Made by a program: the position numbers and the translations under genes. The notes under the pieces are model-generated. The model saw only the letters and a program-made list of their open reading frames with translations. It was not told the DNA's origin and did no database searches. Shown here piece after piece: positions 43,638 to 52,328 of a DNA stretch of 64,000 nucleotides (positions within the stretch are counted from its first letter, which is position 1; each line of letters opens with the position of its first letter). This DNA is from JAFGHJ01 sp964534175 (GTDB lineage: Bacteria; Hydrothermota; UBA3072): NCBI GenBank assembly GCA_964534175.1, contig CAZHNS010000008.1, forward strand, positions 1 to 64,000, written 5' to 3'.

Positions 43638-43940
43638 TTACCACCGGGAGTGGCCGCCGCGAGAAGATCTACTCCTTTTGCCACCTCTGGAACCTTCCTG
43701 GCGTGGTCTGGCTTCATTGACGACAATTTCTCTGCCTTTTAGTTCTTTGCCGTTTAGACCACTAATTGCAGCTTCTGCTTCCGCTTTCTCGGGCATTTCT
43801 ACAAAGCCGAATCCTCTGGATCTACCTGTAAACTTATCTGTAATTATCTTAACGCTGGATACCTTCCCATGAGCTTCAAAGGCTGTTTTAAGCTCTTCAT
43901 CTGATAGATCCCACGATATATTTCCTACGTATATATTCAT
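43638..43940 (-). CDS. RRM-type RNA-binding protein
   Basis: A 100-residue protein with one RNA recognition motif (about 1-78): RNP2 as IYVGNI and RNP1 as RGFGFVEM, with aromatic residues at the RNA-contact positions. The tail is Arg/Gly/Ser-rich (GGKRSRSSRGG). These bacterial Rbp proteins are often cold-induced and act on mRNA structure. AAAGGAGG lies 4 bases before the ATG. It is monocistronic. Confidence 0.95.
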   Translation of the reverse strand: MNIYVGNISWDLSDEELKTAFEAHGKVSSVKIITDKFTGRSRGFGFVEMPEKAEAEAAISGLNGKELKGREIVVNEARPRQEGSRGGKRSRSSRGGHSRW

Positions 43941-44175
43941 TTTACCTCCTTTTAGGTTTAGAATATTTACATAATTTTGAAAATGTAATTGAGTTCGAAT
44001 ACTATTGTAGAATGTAAGTATTACGGACTATAACCGGCAAAACCATAAGGGAAACAAAAGGAAACAACCACAGATAGAATCCTAAAGATCTTGAAGGTTT
44101 CTAACTACATTTTCTTTGAGACAAGATATGCGTTTCTTGGGATAAGTCAAGGTTAAATCTTGAGATTAAATCCTC

Positions 44176-44203
44176 TTGACATTTAATGAAAAACAAGTAC
44201 TTT
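44176..44203 (+). promoter_or_regulatory. Promoter of the large secreted protein operon
   Basis: TTGACA (44176-44181), 16 bp, TACTTT (44198-44203), 27 bases before the ATG at 44231. Confidence 0.6.
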
Positions 44204-44230
44204 TTTCGTAATCGAGTCTAAGGGGGTTTT

Positions 44231-47200
44231 ATGCAAAGTCCAAAAAATTTTTTTATACTCTTTACTTCTTTTGTTTTTTTGCCGCTTTGTACCTTTGCTC
44301 AAGTTAATGTCAAGATTCACAGACCGCCTCCAAATCAATTAAAAATAGAGGATCTTTGGTGGGTAGACCTGACTAATTCTGTAAGGGATCCGGCAAGGGC
44401 AAACACTTATAATGTTTATCTTTATGGCGAAATAAGCAGAGGAAACAAACTAATTTTTCGGGGTAGCACAAACAGTTTTAAGCTACCTCCCGGCACTAAA
44501 AGGGTACGTGCGCGTGATATAAAAAGTGTGCACGACACCTGGTACAGCCCGGAGTACGAAGAATATCTCGTGCGTATTGGTAGTGTTCCGGCAGGTGACT
44601 ATAACGTATGTGTTTCTGTTAAAGATTCAAAGACGAATAAGGAGCTGGCAAGACAATGTATAAAAGTTTCAGTTGAATTGGCGAATGCTCCCAGACTAAT
44701 TTCTCCTAAAGGAGATTTGAAGGCTAAGATAAAAAGGCCTATTTTTACCTGGACAAGACCTTCTCCTGTTCCTGCCAATATGAAAATTAGTTATAAAGTT
44801 AAAATTGTGGAGGTTTTTGAGGGGCAAACCAAAGAAGAAGCTATTAGATCAAATATACCTGTTTATGAGCAGGATGGCATTAAAAGTACTTCTTTACAAT
44901 ATCCAATTAAAGCAAAAGCTCTTGATATGGATAAAAATTATGCATGGCAGGTACAGGCTATTGATGAAGTTGGTATGCCTTTTGGCGAGCGGCAGGGTAT
45001 GAGTGAAATATGGCAGTTTAATCCGCGAGATATATATAGAGATGATATAGTTAGATTGCCGCTTCCCGGGGTTTTGAAGATAGGTGATTTTGTTTTGAAG
45101 AATATTACTTATAGTACAGGGTCGAATATGGATTCCCTTTCAGGTCACGCGGAGTCGTTTTTCCTTCAGAAAAACATACCTACTCATTTTGGCGGCCCGA
45201 TGTTTACATGGACTGAGGTAAATTTCTCATTAGATTTCAATAATTTAAAAGCAGAGTGGGCAACAGGTGATACGGCAGAGGTGACCGTGGGTGAAATTAC
45301 CGAAGATTTCTCCACTCCTTTAGAGATTAATGTGGAGGGCTATCCTGTCTCAGTGTACGATGTACATATGTGGGTGGATTCTGCAATTTCAGAACTTGCT
45401 GTTAAAGTTACCTGTCTTTGTGATACACTTAGTTGTGAAGCGCTCGCACTTGAACCTTTTACCTCAAGGGTTTCTCCTAAAATAGATTTATACAGAGAGT
45501 TTCCTGTTGAAGAGAGGGGACCCTTTGTCCTCGGAGAAACCGGTATTTTAATTAAATCGACTGATAAAGTGATAGTGGACTTGAGCAGAACGATTACCCC
45601 GGCTGATGTTGGAATTTCCTTTAATCAGGGAGAAACAATAGAACAACCGGATATGCAGAATTCTAATACCGGTTTTCTTTACGGAAGATATACATTTACA
45701 AACGGAAAATTGAATTCGAGCGGTTTCAGTGCAACATTCCAGCTTGCTTCACCTTTTAACTTTTCTTCGATTAGCCCAATGGGTTTTGATGTTTCTTTAG
45801 CTTCAGGTTATCTTGAAATTGATAGTTGTAAGGTAAAGGGAGGTATATTCACCAATGGTTCTATTCAGATTCGAAAAGGAGAAAGAGGTGTTTATAAAGC
45901 CGATGGTGGTCAAATTTCTGTTGATTATGATTCGCTTTTTGTTGATTCGAAGTTGAATATTTATGGTGATGTGATTAACAAAAGTGATGAGATGAGGTGG
46001 GGTGGGTTTGGGATTACCTGGAATGATGGACAGTTCAGGTTGAAAGGAGGCCCTGCTAGATTTGTCTCACCTGTTAAAGGAGACACATTTAAGGTTTATG
46101 CGCCTATAATGCTTGATTCTCTTTCCGGGCTAACAATTAAATATGATAAAGATCATTATATTTTCAGTATTTATTCTATAGATACGGAAGACTCGATTCA
46201 AATTTCAGGTGGGGCTCTGATAGGATATTTTAATGTTCAGGCTTTTGGAATCTCCGGTATACTGCGTCCATTTAGTCAATCAAGACCAAGAGACAGTGTT
46301 ATGTTGGGGGATAAAAATTCATCCCAGTATGAGGGTAAAGAGCCGTTTATTACCTATATAGGATGGCTTTTAAAAGAGCCGGATGTAGATAGTTCTCTGA
46401 ACATTGAGTTTACATTCGCAGGGAACTCCGCATTTGATTCGGACATAGGAGGTCAGTTTAAGATTCCAATGGAGTGTGTTTTTTATTCGGATAAAGACAC
46501 TTGCAAAATTATGCCTCCATTTAGCGGTATGGAGGTTACTTCAACAGCAAGTTTTGTTGGAGGGAATGTTGCTTTTAGCGATACACTCCAATTGCCTTAT
46601 TGGGGAGTAGGTATTACTTCAAAGCGAGGTGTCATTAGTGTTAAACTTGGTGAGATCGTTTACACTAATGCGGATATTTACGAACCTGTTCATTTTTCTA
46701 AGGGGTTTAATATTATCTGGGGTGAAATGCTTGCCAATGGTAGTCTCGGAGAGTTCTACTTTAACCATAATGCTGCTCATCAGAAGTTCGACGGATTTCC
46801 AATTACTCTCGATTCGGCTGCTCTAAGCGCGTACGATTCTAATAAGCCCGGGGAACTTGTCGTAAGAAGCAACGTTCACTTTAGTTTCTTCGGAGAAACA
46901 GATACACTCATTACAGTACACGATGCAATATATGACAAAGTTCTTGAACCTTATTTTGGTAGATTGGTTTCTATTGACCCTTATTCTTTTGCTCTGTATA
47001 GAGAATGGGGTTCCGATATGTCTATTATGGATTTCCCTGAAGTTATGTATGATTCACTAGCGCAGAATGGTTTTAAGGGAACAGGGCTGGTAGATATTGA
47101 GTTTATGCCAGATGCTCATCTTCCTGCGACCATAAGGATAGATAGCATGTCTTCGAGTATATGTATGACTGATAACAATGTTCACGATCTGTTTTTTGGT

Positions 47201-48085
47201 GTAGGAAATTTTAGTTCGGTTGAGAGGACCTGGGGTTGTATTTACATTGAGGGCGATGAGCTTAAGCGAATGGTAACAGGCGGAGCCCTGTATGCCGGAG
47301 CTAGTGCCGTGAGTTTGGTTCCTGCTCAAGGTGGCGGAGGGGTAGAATGGAAAACTGTGGTTACTCCTACAATGACTCAATTTACATGTCATGGTCTAAT
47401 GTATATAGATATTGGTTTGGCACACGCGGAGGTAAACGGCAGAATTCGCCTTACTCATGATAGGAGCATACCGGCTCTTGATGGTGAGGTTTATGGTCAT
47501 TTTAATATGTCGGATGTTCTTGTGGGAGGAATGGAAGCAGAAGGACAGGTCACCTGGCATTTCGGCAGTGATTACTTTATGCTTCAGGGGAGAGTTTCTG
47601 TAGATATTTATTCGTGGCTCGGAGGGGCTGGAATGGAAGGAGGCTTGTTTATAGGTAAAGATGCCCCGAGCAGTCAAGCCTGGGTTCTTTTGGATGAAGA
47701 TGGGCGATTTGGTATAAATATAGAGAAACTTCCCGAAACACTTACCGGGGTTTATGGATATGGTGAATTCAAATGGAGTAAGAAATTCTTAGGGGGTGTG
47801 CTTGAGGCTGAGATAGTCATACATGTTGGGCTTGGTCTATTCGTGCAGATTAATGGACCCGCTATGATGGGTAATTGCGGAATTTATATACGCGGTGAGA
47901 TTCTATGGGGACTTGTTTCTGCTTCGGTCTTAGCAAATTTACAATTCTTTGCCGCAGTGCCGCCAGATCCCTCATATTTCGAAGGGACTATAAAACTCAG
48001 AGGTTGTGTAGCCTATATTTTCTGCGCGAGTGTTAAGCTTACTGCCGGTCTAAGTACAGAAGATGGATTCTATATTGAATATTAA
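44231..48085 (+). CDS. Very large secreted protein of unknown function (1,284 aa)
   Basis: It has a signal peptide (about 1-23, ending TFAQ). Residues about 25-145 are beta-rich; about 155-260 form an FN3-like domain (RPIFTWTRPSP, KNYAWQVQAIDEVGMPFG). This resembles the N-termini of Bacteroidetes TANFOR-type proteins, but I am not certain. The remaining 1,000 residues have no family I recognise: long runs of short beta strands, Cys pairs (about 396-403), and a Gly/aromatic C-terminal third, ending without a sorting tail. A long fibre or barrel-like surface structure is plausible. The start of the next gene lies 13 bases beyond its stop, so it heads a three-gene operon. Confidence 0.7.
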   Translation: MQSPKNFFILFTSFVFLPLCTFAQVNVKIHRPPPNQLKIEDLWWVDLTNSVRDPARANTYNVYLYGEISRGNKLIFRGSTNSFKLPPGTKRVRARDIKSVHDTWYSPEYEEYLVRIGSVPAGDYNVCVSVKDSKTNKELARQCIKVSVELANAPRLISPKGDLKAKIKRPIFTWTRPSPVPANMKISYKVKIVEVFEGQTKEEAIRSNIPVYEQDGIKSTSLQYPIKAKALDMDKNYAWQVQAIDEVGMPFGERQGMSEIWQFNPRDIYRDDIVRLPLPGVLKIGDFVLKNITYSTGSNMDSLSGHAESFFLQKNIPTHFGGPMFTWTEVNFSLDFNNLKAEWATGDTAEVTVGEITEDFSTPLEINVEGYPVSVYDVHMWVDSAISELAVKVTCLCDTLSCEALALEPFTSRVSPKIDLYREFPVEERGPFVLGETGILIKSTDKVIVDLSRTITPADVGISFNQGETIEQPDMQNSNTGFLYGRYTFTNGKLNSSGFSATFQLASPFNFSSISPMGFDVSLASGYLEIDSCKVKGGIFTNGSIQIRKGERGVYKADGGQISVDYDSLFVDSKLNIYGDVINKSDEMRWGGFGITWNDGQFRLKGGPARFVSPVKGDTFKVYAPIMLDSLSGLTIKYDKDHYIFSIYSIDTEDSIQISGGALIGYFNVQAFGISGILRPFSQSRPRDSVMLGDKNSSQYEGKEPFITYIGWLLKEPDVDSSLNIEFTFAGNSAFDSDIGGQFKIPMECVFYSDKDTCKIMPPFSGMEVTSTASFVGGNVAFSDTLQLPYWGVGITSKRGVISVKLGEIVYTNADIYEPVHFSKGFNIIWGEMLANGSLGEFYFNHNAAHQKFDGFPITLDSAALSAYDSNKPGELVVRSNVHFSFFGETDTLITVHDAIYDKVLEPYFGRLVSIDPYSFALYREWGSDMSIMDFPEVMYDSLAQNGFKGTGLVDIEFMPDAHLPATIRIDSMSSSICMTDNNVHDLFFGVGNFSSVERTWGCIYIEGDELKRMVTGGALYAGASAVSLVPAQGGGGVEWKTVVTPTMTQFTCHGLMYIDIGLAHAEVNGRIRLTHDRSIPALDGEVYGHFNMSDVLVGGMEAEGQVTWHFGSDYFMLQGRVSVDIYSWLGGAGMEGGLFIGKDAPSSQAWVLLDEDGRFGINIEKLPETLTGVYGYGEFKWSKKFLGGVLEAEIVIHVGLGLFVQINGPAMMGNCGIYIRGEILWGLVSASVLANLQFFAAVPPDPSYFEGTIKLRGCVAYIFCASVKLTAGLSTEDGFYIEY

Positions 48086-48098
48086 AAAGGGGATAAAG

Positions 48099-50621
48099 AT
48101 GAAGAAGCTATTTATATTTATTATTTTAAGTATGTTTGTGTTAATCCCGATAGGATTGCTTGCCCAAGATGCCCTTTACGGGTTAAGTGGAGATGTCGCA
48201 TTAGACGGCAGCACTTTTATTCTCCTTTTGTGGTCTCATGAAGAAAACGTTGCAGGATACAATCTGTATAGAAAGGAAAGTGCTACGGGTAAGTTTCCGG
48301 ATGAACCCCTAAATCCTAAGCCTCTTGTGCCGTGGAGTGATTGTAATCGCATTAAAAGTATTATTCCCTATGGTTCCGAGGAATGGAATGCGATTTCAAC
48401 TGCTCTTTCAAAACCTGTAGAGAAAAAAGAAGAAAAGGAAATGCTAAAGGGAATTAAAGGAAGTTTTATAGATGAGAGTATTATAAAAGAATCTTCCGTT
48501 GCTCCGAGCAAAAAAACTGTTCCCTATTCTGCTTCTACCGTAGAAGTAGATAAGACTAAGATTGAAAGTGAAGTTAGTTCTTCGAAAATTTATAAAGACG
48601 TTTCAAAAGCCTCGGTATTAAGGACGGAAGCGGTAAAAGCCTCAGTATTAGAGGGAATTAATAAGGAAATGTTAGAGTTGAATTTTATATATTTTAATCC
48701 TTGTAATATCTCCGAAGTTTCCGATACAACTAAAGACTTCGAAGCGTTACAGGCACTGGCGAATGCTTATTGGAGGATCGCTCTTGTTATGGGATGGGCT
48801 TTTGTTGATGATGATGTTGTAAACGGAACTACTTATTATTATGAATTAAGAGCAGTGGATAAAAATAATACGGAAAGAGTTTTGGGTAACGCTCAGATAA
48901 CTGCCGGTTCTCCTATTACTCTGCCGGCTCCTTCTAATGTAATGGCAGAACCTGGGGATCATTCGGTTTTGTTGAAATGGGATGAGATGGATCATGCATT
49001 TTCGTTTGAAGTGTTTAGGTCAAATATTCCAAATCCGATGATAATCGGAAAGAGAGTGAATGCTGCCTTGATTCCCGCGCAGTGCAGCACTGCTACTGGT
49101 TTTGTAAATTGTTTTGAAGATTATCTTCATACGGATGATAATGGTTACCCGATAAAACATCTGGTAGAGAATGATTCTATAGGTGGTCCGTTTGTTGGTA
49201 CTAATTATTATTATAGAGTCAGAGCTCTTGATCTTTTGGGTAGGAAAGGTTCTTTTTCTTCTCCTGAAAGCGGATCACCATACGATTCGACAAATCCGGC
49301 GGTCCCTCGAGATATTACTGTCGTTCCTCGCGGTGATAGTTTGCAGATAAAGTGGTTTAAAGTTACGCGTGATGTTGTTGGTCGTATAGATGGCATTCAG
49401 AATTATACTGTTTACAGGGGTGATTCCGTAGGGGATCCTTCACCTATAAGTATTGGAACTACAGGACAGGTAAGCCCCGATTCTTCTTATGTGTATTTTA
49501 TGTATAGCGCAAGTGATCTTCGACCTGCGTTTGGAGAGAAAGTTTTCTGGTATAGGATAAAGGCGACCGATGTATACGGCAATTCGGGACGTCTGTCTTC
49601 TCCTGTGGCCGGATATATGTCGGATACAAATCCGCCCGATCCGCCAGTTAATTTAACTGCGGAAGGTTTCGAGGAGTATATAAAGCTTGAATGGGATAAA
49701 AATACGGAACCGGACATGGGAGGTTATAATGTATATAGAGGAGTATGCGGGTGGGATAGTATTTGCAGAAAGGGACATGAAGAGAGAGAATGTCTCGAAT
49801 GGGAGTATATTCCCTACCCGATGTTTCTTATTGGTAATATAGACGATAAAGATTCTACAGTTTATGAGGATAGAGGTGTCCCTTTGACATCTCCAATATG
49901 TTACAGGTATTCAATAAAGGCTTTTGATATGACACAAAACGCGAGTGACACAAGCAGGACTGTATGTCAGAGATTAAGAGAAAAAACACCTCCTCATCCA
50001 CCGGTTATTTCAGGGCTTAAGGCTCGCGATGGGGCAATAAAAGTTGAATGGGTCGCTCCGCCGGTTCAGGATCTTTTTGGTTTTATTGTTGAGAGAGCTG
50101 ATGATACAACTGGTCCGTGGAAAGGAATAAGCGATGAGCTAAAGTTTCCCGAGGTTGTCGAATGTGAAGATATACCTGTGACAAATGCATGGGCTGCAGA
50201 TTCGATTTTTTCTTTTCTTGATACGACTGTACTTGCACAGAAGATTTACTATTATAGAGTTAAAGGAGCAGATTGCGGAGGAAATATCGGAGAAGCTTCT
50301 GCCTACGTTGAAACGTACACTTTTGATTTTAGCGGCCCACCCACACCGACCAATGTAACGGTAAACCCAGTGTCGGGAGAATGCGCTCTTAAGATTGAAT
50401 GGGAGCCTAATTTTGACGCTGAGAATTTTGGATTTGTTGTTTTTCGTAGCGTATCTTCTGACAAAGGATATTTGCAGATGAGTCCTGTAATAGAGGGTAA
50501 TGAGTTCATAGATAGAAAGATTACAGCAGGTAAGCAATACTACTACAGGATACAATACTTTGGCAAAGATGGAAGTTCTTCATCATTGTCTACTCCCGTA
50601 AGTGGGACGGTTACACCTTAA
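48099..50621 (+). CDS. Secreted fibronectin type III repeat protein
   Basis: An 840-residue protein from the ATG at 48099 (AAAGGGG upstream; an in-frame start at 48063 lies inside the previous gene). The signal peptide is about 1-22. It has at least five FN3-like modules. Each contains an LxWxxxE/D-x-x-(V/F)xGYxVYR motif and a YYYRVRAxDxxGxxS end, clearest near residues 30, 285, 395, 515 and 740. A Lys/Glu/Ser-rich segment (about 110-200) separates the first module from the rest. Such proteins are typically adhesive or structural. No sorting tail is seen. Confidence 0.82.
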   Translation: MKKLFIFIILSMFVLIPIGLLAQDALYGLSGDVALDGSTFILLLWSHEENVAGYNLYRKESATGKFPDEPLNPKPLVPWSDCNRIKSIIPYGSEEWNAISTALSKPVEKKEEKEMLKGIKGSFIDESIIKESSVAPSKKTVPYSASTVEVDKTKIESEVSSSKIYKDVSKASVLRTEAVKASVLEGINKEMLELNFIYFNPCNISEVSDTTKDFEALQALANAYWRIALVMGWAFVDDDVVNGTTYYYELRAVDKNNTERVLGNAQITAGSPITLPAPSNVMAEPGDHSVLLKWDEMDHAFSFEVFRSNIPNPMIIGKRVNAALIPAQCSTATGFVNCFEDYLHTDDNGYPIKHLVENDSIGGPFVGTNYYYRVRALDLLGRKGSFSSPESGSPYDSTNPAVPRDITVVPRGDSLQIKWFKVTRDVVGRIDGIQNYTVYRGDSVGDPSPISIGTTGQVSPDSSYVYFMYSASDLRPAFGEKVFWYRIKATDVYGNSGRLSSPVAGYMSDTNPPDPPVNLTAEGFEEYIKLEWDKNTEPDMGGYNVYRGVCGWDSICRKGHEERECLEWEYIPYPMFLIGNIDDKDSTVYEDRGVPLTSPICYRYSIKAFDMTQNASDTSRTVCQRLREKTPPHPPVISGLKARDGAIKVEWVAPPVQDLFGFIVERADDTTGPWKGISDELKFPEVVECEDIPVTNAWAADSIFSFLDTTVLAQKIYYYRVKGADCGGNIGEASAYVETYTFDFSGPPTPTNVTVNPVSGECALKIEWEPNFDAENFGFVVFRSVSSDKGYLQMSPVIEGNEFIDRKITAGKQYYYRIQYFGKDGSSSSLSTPVSGTVTP

Positions 50622-50632
50622 AGGGGGTAAAG

Positions 50633-52180
50633 ATGGGAAGAGTTAAGTTTGTTTTTATATTGGTACTTTTAGTAATTTGTTTTTACCCATGTTATGGTGA
50701 AGAGCACTATGCAAAGGTAAACGGATGGGATTTTTGTAACTGGGATGTAGGTGGAACTAGATGGGATATTTTTCAGCAGAGTTTTATAGGTATTAGTGAA
50801 AATGATGCTCTTGATCAACTTCTTTACAGTACACTTTACTATAAGCTTGTTAAGAGTTATATATGTTTTGGAATGTGCCTTACGGCTACCACTATACTAA
50901 AGGAAGAAGGGCATCTTGGTTTTTGTAAACCTGTCTACAGGTATCCGGGAGATAATGTTGAACCGTACACAGGTCCTACGGATACTTTACTTGCAAAAGC
51001 AATAATGATTATGCAGGCTCATCAGGCCAGTCAGGCAATGATTGGTTGTTTTGCTGAGAGGTCAGCTACAGGAGAGATTAAGGATGCTATGGCTGCATAT
51101 AACGATGTTGAATATTATCTTGCGGCAAATGACCCCCCTCTTATTACTGTTATAGCCGGAACGGGAAGCGGGCATGCCTTAATAGCTTATGGTACTGAAG
51201 AGGTGTCAAACAATCAATGGAAAATTTACATTTATGATCCAAATAGATCTTATAGAGCTTTTAAACGGTACTATGATATGGATAGCAATTATATAAAGAT
51301 AGAAACGACAAGTAATCCTAGTGGATATAAATGGTCTTTCAAGAGGGATCCGAGGAAAAGTAATGTTCTCTGGGAAGGAGATATGAGCGCAACCAGTGAT
51401 GGTTTTATATTTGCGTATCCATCTTCTATGGTGATTCCTCCTTCTACTAACCCTTTTAAATCCTTGGGTGAAAATTTGACTACTGCATTTTTTGCAGGAG
51501 ATGGTGGTTATATTGCTCAGATTACCGATGAGGAAGGTAAAAAATTCTATAAAACTGATACTAAAAAGCATGAATCTTTATCAGATATTGAAGCTGATCC
51601 TGGTAAGAAAATGGCTAATACGATAAGGTTTCCTTTGATTACTGATGATCCCGGCAAACAGCCCGAAGTTTACTTTGTGAGGAATGCCGAGAGTGGAGAT
51701 TTGAATATTGATGTTGTCAGCAAAGGGAAAGGGTATGAGTTGTATATTGCCGGTGGAGGAAATTTTGTGAAAATTAAGGCTGAAGATAGTCCTGCAGGGA
51801 AAGATAAACTTGTATTAAAAAGTCTGGGTACATCAAAAGAAGAAGTTCAACTTTTCAGTAAAAGGGCTTCGGTAGATTTCAATGTAGAGCTTTACCGTTC
51901 TTTAGGCGAAGAAAAGAAATCCAGGACGTTTAAACTTTCTAATATGAAGGTAAGAAAAGATTCACCCATTCAACTTCGACTTGCGGAAAACCAAAAGGGG
52001 ATACTTCTTAGAAGCGGAAAGGACAAGTTTAGTTTTGACCTTGAAATAGAAGAGAGGGAAGGGAAGAAAGTTGATAAGATTTCAAAAAAAGGTTTGGCTC
52101 TTGAATCTAAGGCCTGGCAATCAGTTGTGCCGAGTAACTGGAAAAAGCTTAAGGATGCTGAGATTAAGGTAAGAAAGTAA
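50633..52180 (+). CDS. Secreted protein with a papain-like cysteine peptidase fold
   Basis: A 515-residue protein with a signal peptide (about 1-22, ending CYG). Residues about 55-215 hold the order of papain-like enzymes: ICFGMCLTAT with Cys78 as likely nucleophile, GSGHALIAYG with His181, and IYIYDPN with Asp202 or Asn204. This matches a group of secreted Cys-His-Asn proteins with CFGM, GHA and YDPN motifs. The C-terminal 250 residues are beta-rich. It is third gene in the operon, 11 bases after the FN3 gene. It may cleave or crosslink its larger partners, but that is inference. Confidence 0.68.
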   Translation: MGRVKFVFILVLLVICFYPCYGEEHYAKVNGWDFCNWDVGGTRWDIFQQSFIGISENDALDQLLYSTLYYKLVKSYICFGMCLTATTILKEEGHLGFCKPVYRYPGDNVEPYTGPTDTLLAKAIMIMQAHQASQAMIGCFAERSATGEIKDAMAAYNDVEYYLAANDPPLITVIAGTGSGHALIAYGTEEVSNNQWKIYIYDPNRSYRAFKRYYDMDSNYIKIETTSNPSGYKWSFKRDPRKSNVLWEGDMSATSDGFIFAYPSSMVIPPSTNPFKSLGENLTTAFFAGDGGYIAQITDEEGKKFYKTDTKKHESLSDIEADPGKKMANTIRFPLITDDPGKQPEVYFVRNAESGDLNIDVVSKGKGYELYIAGGGNFVKIKAEDSPAGKDKLVLKSLGTSKEEVQLFSKRASVDFNVELYRSLGEEKKSRTFKLSNMKVRKDSPIQLRLAENQKGILLRSGKDKFSFDLEIEEREGKKVDKISKKGLALESKAWQSVVPSNWKKLKDAEIKVRK

Positions 52181-52272
52181 TATTACTATTAGAATAGATT
52201 CTATTGATGCGACTTGAATGGTTGAGTTGAAAAAGTAGAAAACATTGGTTAACGTAAGTGTTGTATGGTCGG

Positions 52273-52301
52273 TTGACTTTCGAGTGAGTTTTAAGTATCC
52301 T
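52273..52301 (+). promoter_or_regulatory. Promoter of the 804-aa secreted protein gene
   Basis: TTGACT (52273-52278), 17 bp, TATCCT (52296-52301). A GGTGGAGGTG ribosome site precedes the ATG at 52329. Confidence 0.5.
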
Positions 52302-52328
52302 TAAAGGAATAGGTGGAGGTGTAATCAT

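Noticed and set aside
43523..43742. Overlapping frames on both strands at the end of the RRM gene
   Set aside because: No ribosome sites or recognisable domains; they run through the RRM coding sequence in other frames.
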